Below, piece after piece: positions 1 to 7,279 of a stretch of 8,629 nt of DNA. Position numbers and translations under genes: made by a program. The DNA lies in contig NZ_CALEYG010000023.1 in NCBI RefSeq assembly GCF_937924975.1, positions 1-8,629 of the forward strand. Direction: 5' to 3'. Origin of the DNA: an uncultured Stomatobaculum sp. (GTDB lineage: Bacteria; Bacillota; Clostridia; Lachnospirales; Lachnospiraceae). Below the pieces are notes generated by a model, which worked only from the letters and a program-made list of their open reading frames with translations, was not told where the DNA came from and made no database searches. Each line of letters opens with the position of its first letter. The stretch's first letter is position 1.

Positions 1-1861
1 GCGGATTGCCGTTCTGGTTCGACCAGGCAATCGCATCGTCGAGGTTGCTGAAGTAATGACGCTGACCGCCCACTTCCACATAGGCGACATCGCTTGTGAC
101 CAGCGGAATCGACTGGTCGGTCGTCGTCGCATTCTGATTATAGGAGCTGAACTCAACAAAGAAACCAAAGACATAGATAGCCGGGTGCCAGTTATTCAGG
201 TTCGGCAAATCGTTCCAGGTGCCGGTGCCATGGTGAACCTGCATAAAGCCCTCTCGATAGTTTGTGCCTCCCATCATCGCAGAGTCCGGCTGTCCGGGGC
301 CCCAGTTCGTATAGGCACCGTTAATAGCACCGCGTCCGTTGGCTTCATAATACTCTGTGTTTGTCTCCGGACCGTCCTGCCATCTCCACTGATGCCAGCT
401 TCCGCCCGCTGTGTTTCCGTGTTGCAGCAGGTTGGAGAAAATACCTGTGACGCCCGCTGTACTGTTGTCGTACCAGTGCGGTACACTCGACGCATCATTG
501 ACACCTTCGATACGCGCACCGCCGGACCAAGCGCCTTTCATTGTAATATTGTCAAGGGTCCGATCTTCCGCCTGCGATGTGATGGTAGCAAGATAACCCT
601 GCATACCGTTCAGCTTATAGGACTTCGCGAGGTTATAGCTCTCTGCCCAGCTGATTTCCGTGTTTGCCACAGGCTCCACATACATATAATAGTGCTCTGC
701 GCCATCGCCCGCGACCGGATTCGGAATGATTGCCTTGGTGATGGTCGCACCGCTCGGCAGGTTATTTGCGCCGTTTCCGAGCGTAATCTTGACCTGCTGC
801 GTAGCCCCTGCGCTCGGCAGATGGAACTTGATATTGTTCTCGATAAAGGTCTGCGCGTCCGCCGCGGACAGAGCCGTCGGGAAAATAATCTGATAGAACT
901 TGTGCGCGCTCAGAATGTCCGTAAAGGTCTGGACACCGGTCGGTGTGCTGAGAAGCTCAATGCTGCCCACATCGACCTGGAAGTTCATCGAGGTAATGCC
1001 GTTTCCGGGCGTGTCGGTGACCGTCACGTCCTTTAACTTGTAGGCCAGACGATTGTCGTCGTCGTAGTCGAGACGCTTAAATGCGACCGAGAGCGGCAGC
1101 GGTGTCGCGGAGGTCGGCGTATAGTTCACGACCGCGAACGGCGAGAAGTGCTCTGCCGCGGCCTGTAAGACCGGCAGGTTCTCATTGAGACCCTCGCGGA
1201 GCGTGTCGACCTTCTCGTTGGTCTCGTCGATATGGAGGACGGAGACCGCGTTCTTCTCGATTTCCGCCGCGTCGGTACCTGTCTCTGCGCTCGCCGCCGA
1301 GACTATCGCAATGTTCCGGAACGAAACCGCGAGGGTACCCTTCGCATTGTCCGGCTGAATCGGCTCACCTGCCGCATTCAGCACCGTGAGGTCGCAGAGG
1401 AACTGGGTCGTCGCGGACTTGCCCGCCGCTTCGGCGTGCTCGTTGATCTTTTCGAGCACTTCCTTCTCTTCCTCTTCGGTCAGTTTCCGCGCTTTCAGTG
1501 TTGCGCCCTCCGGGAGCACACCGGCCGGGGCGCTGACTTCAATCTCAACGCCGTCCAGCTGCGTGTGCAGCACTTTCACCGCATTGGAAGGTGTGCCCCA
1601 GCGCGCGGAACCGGCAGTCAGATCCTCTGCCTTCTTTTCCTTCGCCGCCGCATCAGAGGGGCTTGCGCTGCCCTTCAGCGAGAGCTGCCGCTGTACGTCC
1701 TTCGGAAGCGCGAGGTCGTTGATGAGCTCGGCATCCTCCCGGTACTCCTCGGCAGACGGGGCTGCGAAAGCGGGCGTCGCCGTCGAAATGTTCAGGGCGA
1801 CCATTGCCGCACTGAGCACTCCGGCCAGCAGACGCTTTGACCAGTTCCTTCGTTTTCTCAT
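1..1861 (-). CDS. Secreted surface protein with C-type-lectin-like domain (3' end beyond window)
   Basis: Minus-strand frame open from an ATG at 1861 to the left edge, about 620 residues, so the C-terminus is missing. Residues 1-33 form a Sec signal peptide: a basic start (MRKRRNWSKR), a hydrophobic core (LLAGVLSAAMVALNIS) and an AFA cleavage site. Residues ~34-380 are an acidic, Ala-rich, beta-rich region that I cannot assign. Residues ~388-572 match a bacterial C-type-lectin fold: SWAESYNLAK, GYLATITSQAED, WSGGARI, WRWQDG, TNWGPGQPDS, GTWNDLPN, GFFVEF. The QPD (~523-525) and WND (~548-550) triplets correspond to the calcium/sugar site of animal C-type lectins. The last visible residues (VEVGGQRHYFSNLDDAIAWS) begin another small domain. 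The start is fixed by AAGGAGG seven bases upstream. Likely role: cell-surface adhesin or glycan-binding protein; an anchor, if present, would lie beyond the edge. Specific function and ligand are inference. Confidence 0.85.
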   Translation of the reverse strand, partial: MRKRRNWSKRLLAGVLSAAMVALNISTATPAFAAPSAEEYREDAELINDLALPKDVQRQLSLKGSASPSDAAAKEKKAEDLTAGSARWGTPSNAVKVLHTQLDGVEIEVSAPAGVLPEGATLKARKLTEEEEKEVLEKINEHAEAAGKSATTQFLCDLTVLNAAGEPIQPDNAKGTLAVSFRNIAIVSAASAETGTDAAEIEKNAVSVLHIDETNEKVDTLREGLNENLPVLQAAAEHFSPFAVVNYTPTSATPLPLSVAFKRLDYDDDNRLAYKLKDVTVTDTPGNGITSMNFQVDVGSIELLSTPTGVQTFTDILSAHKFYQIIFPTALSAADAQTFIENNIKFHLPSAGATQQVKITLGNGANNLPSGATITKAIIPNPVAGDGAEHYYMYVEPVANTEISWAESYNLAKSYKLNGMQGYLATITSQAEDRTLDNITMKGAWSGGARIEGVNDASSVPHWYDNSTAGVTGIFSNLLQHGNTAGGSWHQWRWQDGPETNTEYYEANGRGAINGAYTNWGPGQPDSAMMGGTNYREGFMQVHHGTGTWNDLPNLNNWHPAIYVFGFFVEFSSYNQNATTTDQSIPLVTSDVAYVEVGGQRHYFSNLDDAIAWSNQNGNP

Positions 1862-1868
1862 ATGCTAT

Positions 1869-1875
1869 CCTCCTT
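1869..1875 (-). promoter_or_regulatory. Ribosome binding site of the lectin-domain protein
   Basis: AAGGAGG on the minus strand, seven bases before the ATG at 1861. It is near-perfectly complementary to the 16S 3' end and fixes the start and signal peptide of the downstream gene. Confidence 0.85.
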
Positions 1876-1907
1876 GTTACACTAACCTGCTATAAGCTTT
1901 TCTTAAT

Positions 1908-1936
1908 ATTTTAGACGGGTTTGTAATGATTTTCAA
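1908..1936 (-). promoter_or_regulatory. Sigma-A type promoter for the lectin-domain protein
   Basis: On the minus strand TTGAAA (1936-1931) is followed after exactly 17 bases by TAAAAT (1913-1908), in an AT-rich gap. It predicts a start near 1901 and a 5' leader of about 40 nt ending in a good ribosome binding site. A TTGACA at 1970-1965 and a TATAAT at 1943-1938 also occur upstream, but their 21-base spacing is too long for a normal promoter. Confidence 0.6.
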
Positions 1937-2037
1937 TATTATATGAAGAAATTTTTAAGCTTATTGTCAATCACTTAAGATATAAAGTGGGCTTTAATGA
2001 ACAAAAACTTATAATAGTGATGAATAACAGGAGTGCA

Positions 2038-2081
2038 AGACAGCGCCCGCACCATCCTTTCGGTTGGTGCGGGCGCTGTCT
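2038..2081. terminator. Perfect 17-bp stem-loop between DUF1445 gene and lectin gene, terminator-like
   Basis: AGACAGCGCCCGCACCA (2038-2054) is matched exactly by its reverse complement at 2065-2081, with a 10-base spacer that can itself close two more pairs (CC/GG). It lies 57 bases past the stop of the DUF1445 gene and before the lectin promoter, where a terminator for the minus-strand genes is expected. Neither side has a clear run of T: the minus strand reads TTGCACTCC and the plus strand CTATTCG. Calling it an intrinsic terminator is therefore an inference from position and stem strength. It could instead be an RNA-stabilising 3' hairpin or a dispersed palindromic element. Confidence 0.55.
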
Positions 2082-2137
2082 CTATTCGAACTGTAAGGCA
2101 AATCACACTTGCCGGTACGGAGGCCTGCCTGAAACAA

Positions 2138-2959
2138 TTACCTGTTCTTTCGCTGCTCCAGATAATCGTTCAGCTCGGCATTGACAATATCCGTGATGAA
2201 CATGTGACCGGGGACATGGGTGATGACAATCGGCGGCTTTGCATGCTCCACCGCCGCCTGGGGCGTCACACCGCAGGGCCAGAACACGGGAATCTCACCC
2301 TCGCGAATCTCCACCGCGTCGCCGTAATCCGGCTTCATCACATCTCGAACGCCGATTTTCTCCGGCTCACCGATCTGCACCGGCGCGCCGTGGACATTCG
2401 GCATCTTCACCGTGATGTCATAGGCCTTCTTCGCCTGCTCCGGTGTCATCGGGCGCATCGAGCAGACCATGGGACCCGCAAAGGGGCCAACCGGCTCGGT
2501 CTGAATATTGGTCTTAAACATGGGGACATTCCGCTTCATCTCAATGTGGCGAACCGGAACCCCCGCTGTCATCAGCGCTTCCTCGAACGAGAACGAGCAA
2601 CCAATCAGGAAGCCCACATAGCCCTCTTTCCAGTAGGCAGAGACATCGGTGAGCTCCTTGGTCACGACACCGTTCTCATAGACCCAGTAGCGTGGCACAT
2701 CGCTGCAGATGTTTCCGTCCTCGCCCATCGCATGGGTCTCGGGGCTTCCCTTGACGATTTCCAGCACAGGGCAGGCAAACGGATTCTTCTCGGCGTAGCG
2801 CTCAAAATCGGCCGCGTACTCTCCGGGCAGAATGACCAGGTTTGCCTGGGCGTAGCCCCGGCACATCCCGGCGGTCGGGAAGTCAATCTTCCCCTCCCGA
2901 ATCAGCCGCCGGACCTCAGAGGGTTTCCTGTCGATATAAGGGGTGATGTCAAAAGCCAT
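2138..2959 (-). CDS. DUF1445 family protein, D-glutamate cyclase-like / putative hydro-lyase
   Basis: A 273-residue protein of the DUF1445 family (annotated as putative hydro-lyase; the mammalian relative is D-glutamate cyclase, which interconverts D-glutamate and 5-oxo-D-proline). The length is usual for the family and the characteristic blocks are all visible: an N-terminal MCRGYAQANLVILPGEYAADF block (~32-52), SDVPRYWVYENG (~86-97), GFLIGCSFSFEEAL (~116-129), GPMVCSMRP (~162-170), HGAPVQIG (~190-197), VFWPCGVTPQ (~225-234) and PGHMFITD (~250-257). The protein looks complete and cytoplasmic, with no signal peptide. The start at 2959 has AAAGGAG (2973-2967) seven bases upstream. It lies 104 bases downstream of ridA on the same strand, so the two are probably co-transcribed. 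The exact substrate cannot be told from sequence; family membership is very likely, the reaction is inferred. Confidence 0.92.
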   Translation of the reverse strand: MAFDITPYIDRKPSEVRRLIREGKIDFPTAGMCRGYAQANLVILPGEYAADFERYAEKNPFACPVLEIVKGSPETHAMGEDGNICSDVPRYWVYENGVVTKELTDVSAYWKEGYVGFLIGCSFSFEEALMTAGVPVRHIEMKRNVPMFKTNIQTEPVGPFAGPMVCSMRPMTPEQAKKAYDITVKMPNVHGAPVQIGEPEKIGVRDVMKPDYGDAVEIREGEIPVFWPCGVTPQAAVEHAKPPIVITHVPGHMFITDIVNAELNDYLEQRKNR

Positions 2960-3063
2960 AGGTTTGCTCCTTTCTTAAATCAACGCGCACTGCCTGTCTC
3001 TGTTACCTTCCGTCGCTTACCTGCATCGCAACCACAGTTCCGCTGCGCCGCAAATGCCGCGTC

Positions 3064-3444
3064 TTATGCGCGCACCGCCGTGACGCCGATCTCCACCTTT
3101 GCATTCTTCGGGAGCGCCGCGACCTGGAATGCCGCGCGCGCCGGATACGGCGCCGCAAAGAACTCCGCATAAACCTCATTCATCGCCGCAAAATCCGCGA
3201 TGTCCGCGAGATAAACCGTCGCCTGCACGACATGCTCAAAGCCGAGACCCGCCTCTTTCAGAATCGCACCGATATTCCGGAACACCTGTCTGGTCTGTCC
3301 CTTGATATCATCCGCCGAGAACTCGCCGGTCGCCGGGTCCAGCGGAATCTGTCCCGAAATAAACAGGGTGCCGTTTGCCTCAATCGCCTGCGAGTAGGGG
3401 CCGATGGCCGCCGGTGCTGCCTGGGTTGCAATTGCTTTCTTCAT
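3064..3444 (-). CDS. ridA: RidA family reactive enamine/imine deaminase (YjgF/YER057c/UK114)
   Basis: A 126-residue protein of typical RidA length. It carries the family signatures GPYSQA (15-20), SGQIPLDP (30-37), a central VQATVYL/MNEVY region (~73-92), and the C-terminal YPARAAFQVAALP segment (~100-112), whose Arg103 corresponds to the catalytic substrate-binding arginine of RidA. It is followed by VEIG with Glu118. RidA proteins act as trimers in the cytoplasm, hydrolysing reactive 2-aminoacrylate-like enamines/imines from PLP enzymes to ketoacids and ammonia. The start at 3444 has AGAGGAG (3460-3454) nine bases upstream. It begins only 45 bases after the nuclease gene stops and is followed by the DUF1445 gene. 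A TATACT hexamer at 3489-3484 could be a private -10 box but has no good -35. The family assignment is firm; the physiological substrate is not. Confidence 0.95.
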   Translation of the reverse strand: MKKAIATQAAPAAIGPYSQAIEANGTLFISGQIPLDPATGEFSADDIKGQTRQVFRNIGAILKEAGLGFEHVVQATVYLADIADFAAMNEVYAEFFAAPYPARAAFQVAALPKNAKVEIGVTAVRA

Positions 3445-3489
3445 ACCAGATATCTCCTCTCTGCATCAATCAACTGTTTTTTCAGTATA

Positions 3490-5229
3490 CTACTTCGACT
3501 GTGCCGCCGGTGCGAAAATTTTCTCTGCCTCCAGCGCCTCCGCAATCTGCTGCCGGATGTGTTCGGAGAGCGCGGCCTGCGTGCGGTTTGTTTTGCCGGG
3601 GCGCAGCGCAAAGGTTTCAAGCGGGAAACTGTCCGAAGTGAGCGGCAAAGTGACCGTATCGGGTGTCAGAGCCATCACGCGGCGCACCGGATGGGTTCTC
3701 AGCACCTTTCCTCTGCCGCCGTAAATCTCATCGCTGCACGCATTTTTATAGTAGGTCTCCAGCTGACCGAGACTCGAGCGCTTTCCGCTCCAAATCTGCG
3801 AAATCTTCCGGTACTTGCACTCGAGGATGATGCTGCCGACATACCAGCCCGTCCGCTTGCTGAAAATGTGCAACAGCAAATCCGGGTGGTTGTGGCTGCT
3901 GCCGTTGTGATCCGCCGCAAAGTAGAGCGGATCCCGCCCGGTGTCCCGGTTCCGCTGCTCCAGCGTCTGGTTATAGACCAGCGTGAAGCGCGCCGTGTCG
4001 TTTTCAAAGCCGACCCGGCTGCCGTCCCGCAGGGAAAGCCCGCCGCCCTCACCGACCGCGTAACTCTCCTCACGGATGGTCTCGGTCGCGAATTCCTCCA
4101 ACACATGCTGAAGTTTAAAGTAGCACCAGAGCTCATAGAGAAGGCTGCTCTTTTGATAACTCAGGCGGTACAGCTCCTGCATGGTCACGCCGAGATGATC
4201 CCGTTTCAGCGCGAGATGCAACCGGTAAACCATGTAGTAGCGGCTGTCCGCCAAAATCCCCTGCGGCACGGTATACAGCTCAGTCATAGATACCGTCTGA
4301 TACCAATGGCTGCTTCGAAGCTCTTCCAGCATGTGCCGGTAGCGCCGCACGGTTTTCGTGAACGCATACATGCGACCGCCACTGAGCTGCGGGTCCTCGG
4401 TATACCGCGAAAATTCCGTCAGCTTCGCGGCAAAGGCATCCGCCATAATGCGGAGCATCCGATTCTCGGGAATGTCATAGTCGAGGCGCTTTTTCGGAAT
4501 CAGCTGCACATGCGACACGCCGCCGCGCGCCAGATCGGCGCGCAAACTCTTCTCATCCAAGCGACCTCCCGCTTCTATGGGCTCCTTCTCGTAGACAGTC
4601 TTAATCTCGTAGCGCGGTTGCTCTCTGATTTCAAGAAGTGCGGCAAAGAGCTGGCTCTCTTCGGTCTCGAGGCGCTCGAGATCCCGGAATGCGCGAAGCG
4701 GGAGCGCCTGCTCACCGCCGATACCGCGCCCCGCCTGTCCCTTTTTCCAGCTTCTGCTGAGCCCCTCGAACTCTGCCTCGAGCTCCTGCTGCATAATCTT
4801 CCACTCGCTGTGATCGAGTTGCCGCGGTGCCACCTCAAAACTGCCGTAGTAGCGCGTGCCCTCCGCGAGGACAAAAAATGCCATGCGCTCCACCAGCAGT
4901 CCCTCTTTGCCGGCGCCGCAGAGCCGGAACCGCTCTGCCGAAGGCGCGATATAGTCGCCCGCATCGTCATGCAACACACGGCCCGCATCTTCCGCGACGT
5001 CCAGACAGGGGAGATAGAGCCTTGCCCCCGCATCCGCCGACTCGAATAAGAGCTCCACGCCCTCGTTCTCCCGGATAAAGACCGTCGCAGCGCCTGTCAG
5101 GCTGTTTGCCCCAGGCAGGAGGACAAATTTCGTGGCCTCTTTCTCTGCTGTCACAGCCTGTCCGCCCGGCTCGTACGCGAACGTGCGGATCACCGACAGC
5201 GAAAAGGGAAGTTTAGTTGCAGTAACCAT
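3490..5229 (-). CDS. McrC-like nuclease subunit: DUF2357 domain plus PD-(D/E)XK nuclease (restriction endonuclease-like protein)
   Basis: 579 residues from ATG 5229. The frame stays open upstream to 5370, but that extension lies inside the NTPase gene and is Arg-rich nonsense. The chosen start overlaps the NTPase stop by 17 nt and has GGAAG nine bases upstream. Residues ~1-130 are beta-rich. Residues ~140-360 look like DUF2357, including the PENRMLR motif (~254-260). Residues ~360-500 carry a PD-(D/E)XK core: Glu366 in the helix LLYELW, Asp450 in HPDLLL, Glu470-x-Lys472 in IILECKY, and Gln489 in GQLETYY. This is the architecture of the McrC-like 'restriction endonuclease-like' family (DUF2357 with PDDEXK_7/DUF524). 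All catalytic residues appear intact, so it is probably an active nuclease working with the upstream McrB-like NTPase. Cleavage of foreign DNA or RNA is inferred from family and context. Confidence 0.88.
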   Translation of the reverse strand: MVTATKLPFSLSVIRTFAYEPGGQAVTAEKEATKFVLLPGANSLTGAATVFIRENEGVELLFESADAGARLYLPCLDVAEDAGRVLHDDAGDYIAPSAERFRLCGAGKEGLLVERMAFFVLAEGTRYYGSFEVAPRQLDHSEWKIMQQELEAEFEGLSRSWKKGQAGRGIGGEQALPLRAFRDLERLETEESQLFAALLEIREQPRYEIKTVYEKEPIEAGGRLDEKSLRADLARGGVSHVQLIPKKRLDYDIPENRMLRIMADAFAAKLTEFSRYTEDPQLSGGRMYAFTKTVRRYRHMLEELRSSHWYQTVSMTELYTVPQGILADSRYYMVYRLHLALKRDHLGVTMQELYRLSYQKSSLLYELWCYFKLQHVLEEFATETIREESYAVGEGGGLSLRDGSRVGFENDTARFTLVYNQTLEQRNRDTGRDPLYFAADHNGSSHNHPDLLLHIFSKRTGWYVGSIILECKYRKISQIWSGKRSSLGQLETYYKNACSDEIYGGRGKVLRTHPVRRVMALTPDTVTLPLTSDSFPLETFALRPGKTNRTQAALSEHIRQQIAEALEAEKIFAPAAQSK

Positions 5230-7279
5230 AGCTCTCGACTTCCTTCTTCTTCTGCGCGAGCAGTGCCCGACTCTTCGCAAACTGCGAGAGTGTCTCATAC
5301 TTGTCCAGTACCGCAATAAGACTGCTCTCGCCGGTCTCCTGCAGCGCCGGTCCCACCACACTCTCCACACCGCGGAGTTTGGTCAGCACACGCTGTACCA
5401 GCTGCAGATCGAGCGCGCGGTCAAAATCCAGCGCCTCTTCCTTCGGCAGGTTACTCAGGTACTTTAAGACATTCTTTACGACACGCGGCCCCGCGCCGTA
5501 CTTCGGGCTCAGGCTCTGCAGTGCGCAGTGTACCTCCCAGAGCAGGCTTCGCACCTCCCGTGCATCCGGAATCTGCTCCTTCACAATCAGCTTCTCATAG
5601 TCCTGGGTGCTCCAGATCTGTGTCTTACCGACCGCCGCAAAGGTCTTATCCTGCCACTCGGTCGCATAATTCAGGACCTCGAGCTCAATCACATTCGCGC
5701 GGTCCAGCACCTTGTCCGAGAAGTGATGCGTCGTCTCGTCGATATTGACGGTACCGATGAATTTCACATTGTTGCCGATTTCAATCTGGAACGGATAGTC
5801 TGCCGCGTTATAGAGCTTGCCCATGTACTGCTTGTCATAGAGCTGTAACTCCCGCTGCCCCGCCGGGCGCTCCAGAATCGAGAGGAACTGGCTAAAGTAG
5901 TGCTCGACCCGCGCGAGATTCATCTCCTCGAAGCAGACCAGGAAGAGCTTATTCTTATTCTCCTCCCGCTGCGCGCGCACCAGAAAGTCCACAAAGCCCG
6001 AATCCGCCGCGTGGTAAACCATATGCGCGAGATCCACATAGCCGAGAAGATCCGCGTCATCGCTCCAGGACGGACGCACCGGCACCATGAGCATCTGGCT
6101 GTCCTCGAGGTCTGCGCTCGCATTGAGGCCGAGCGCCTTTGCGTAGACATTGACGAGAGAGGACTTTCCGGTGCCGCTGAGACCCGAGAGAATCACGAGA
6201 TCGCTGCACTTCACCGCCGTGTGGAAGTTCACAAAGTCGCTCCGCTTATAGTAGCAGCGGCTCTTCTGCGCGTAGTACTCCATCATGTCAAAAATCAGCG
6301 CCTCGTTCTTTTCCGTCGTCGCGATCTTCTCGAGCTCCGTTTCGTCGAGCTGTTCCTTCAGCTCCTGCCCCGCTGCGGACTGACCAGCCGTATCCTCTGT
6401 CTCCTCCGCCGCGCTCTCTTCTCTCCTGCCCGCGGCTTCCGCTGCCCGCAGCGCCGCCTCCGCCGCCGCGCGCTCCGCGGCAGCCTTCTGCCGCGCCTCT
6501 TCCTCGTCCTTCTCGGCCTGCAGCACGGCGCTCTTTAACTGGTTGTCAATCTTGCGGTAGATGTCGGCCGGCACATAGCTCACGCAGGGATTATAGCTGT
6601 CATCGTAGACAAAGTTCTCGATGTACTCGCTCATATCAATCGTGAACAGATGCTTTCCCTGCAGCACGCAGGCGCCGACCGGATCCGTCTCCGCGCTCTC
6701 GATGCTACCGGCGGCAAAGAGCTTTCCGTCCGCATCCCGCCAGAGCACAAACGCGGGCGCCGAGCTCTCAATGTCATAGCCGTAGAGACTGCCGAGCTGC
6801 TCGCCGACCTTGATATCCGCGAGAAACTCCGCGCGGGTATCGTAATTCCGGTACAGGTTCCAGCTCTTGTTGTACTCCCAGTCGCGCACCTCTTCATCGT
6901 TCTTGCTGCAGAAAACCGGCACCGCATAGAATTCCGTACTCTGGTCGAAAGACTTCGGCACCGGCACCAGATGCACATCCGTCATGCTGCGCACTTCCAT
7001 GCCGTTGACATTTTTGGTCTGAACCTTAAAGATAAAGAGCTGATTCTCCATGAACGCCTCGAAATTGTCGATGCGCGCATCATCTCCCGCGTAGATGTCA
7101 TCCGAAAAATCCGGCAGCAGATTTCCGAAACCCGTGACAAACGAAGTCGCGGCATCCGGCAGGAGCAATGTCTTTACATTATACTGAATGATATTCATGC
7201 GGTTAATGAAGATAGAGCTGCGCCCCGACTGATCATACCGCGCCAGACGTCCGATGTATTCCCGATAATTCTTGTTCAT
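5213..7279 (-). CDS. McrB-like AAA+ NTPase subunit
   Basis: 688 residues. An N-terminal region (~1-235) resembles no recognition domain I know. A charged Ala/Glu-rich helical segment follows (~240-325, e.g. EKDEEEARQKAAAERAAAE). The AAA+ module is at ~330-640: Walker A GLSGTGKSS (366-374), Walker B LFLVCFEEMN (445-454), and the sensor-1 region GTVNIDETTHHFSDKVLDRA (509-528), which includes a candidate arginine finger, Arg527. A sensor-2 type GPRVVKNVL is at ~597-605. FEEMN followed by TVN-x-DE places it near McrB rather than MoxR or dynein-type AAA+ proteins. E. coli McrB has NTAD where this has NID, so GTP versus ATP preference is open. The ATG overlaps the stop of the coiled-coil gene in ATGA, with GAGGAG 12-13 bases upstream, indicating translational coupling. 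The nuclease gene overlaps its 3' end. Role: the motor/assembly subunit of a Type IV restriction-like complex (inference). Confidence 0.88.
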   Translation of the reverse strand: MNKNYREYIGRLARYDQSGRSSIFINRMNIIQYNVKTLLLPDAATSFVTGFGNLLPDFSDDIYAGDDARIDNFEAFMENQLFIFKVQTKNVNGMEVRSMTDVHLVPVPKSFDQSTEFYAVPVFCSKNDEEVRDWEYNKSWNLYRNYDTRAEFLADIKVGEQLGSLYGYDIESSAPAFVLWRDADGKLFAAGSIESAETDPVGACVLQGKHLFTIDMSEYIENFVYDDSYNPCVSYVPADIYRKIDNQLKSAVLQAEKDEEEARQKAAAERAAAEAALRAAEAAGRREESAAEETEDTAGQSAAGQELKEQLDETELEKIATTEKNEALIFDMMEYYAQKSRCYYKRSDFVNFHTAVKCSDLVILSGLSGTGKSSLVNVYAKALGLNASADLEDSQMLMVPVRPSWSDDADLLGYVDLAHMVYHAADSGFVDFLVRAQREENKNKLFLVCFEEMNLARVEHYFSQFLSILERPAGQRELQLYDKQYMGKLYNAADYPFQIEIGNNVKFIGTVNIDETTHHFSDKVLDRANVIELEVLNYATEWQDKTFAAVGKTQIWSTQDYEKLIVKEQIPDAREVRSLLWEVHCALQSLSPKYGAGPRVVKNVLKYLSNLPKEEALDFDRALDLQLVQRVLTKLRGVESVVGPALQETGESSLIAVLDKYETLSQFAKSRALLAQKKKEVESYGYCN

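Noticed and set aside
56..1036. A 326-codon plus-strand open frame opposite the lectin-domain gene
   Set aside because: The minus strand encodes a continuous signal-peptide and CTLD protein here. The plus frame shows no motif and no good ribosome binding site.
1..1861. Possible diversity-generating retroelement target, because the protein carries a C-type-lectin fold
   Set aside because: No reverse transcriptase, template repeat or near-identical variable repeat is visible in the window, and the lectin domain is internal rather than at the protein's C-terminus.
1938..1970. TTGACA plus TATAAT upstream of the lectin gene as its promoter
   Set aside because: The spacing is 21 bases, too long. 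The pair TTGAAA-N17-TAAAAT just downstream is better placed.
2033..3172. A 379-codon plus-strand open frame opposite the DUF1445 gene
   Set aside because: It begins within the 17-bp stem and runs antisense to a strongly conserved DUF1445 protein; it is a shadow.
3232..5049. A 605-codon open frame on the plus strand opposite the nuclease gene
   Set aside because: It is antisense to a gene with clear DUF2357/PD-(D/E)XK motifs, has no recognisable domain, and is Arg/Leu/Ala-rich as expected of a GC-rich shadow frame.
5230..5370. A 47-codon upstream extension of the nuclease gene
   Set aside because: It lies wholly inside the NTPase coding region and encodes Arg/Ser-rich nonsense. The ATG at 5229 gives a conventional overlapping start.
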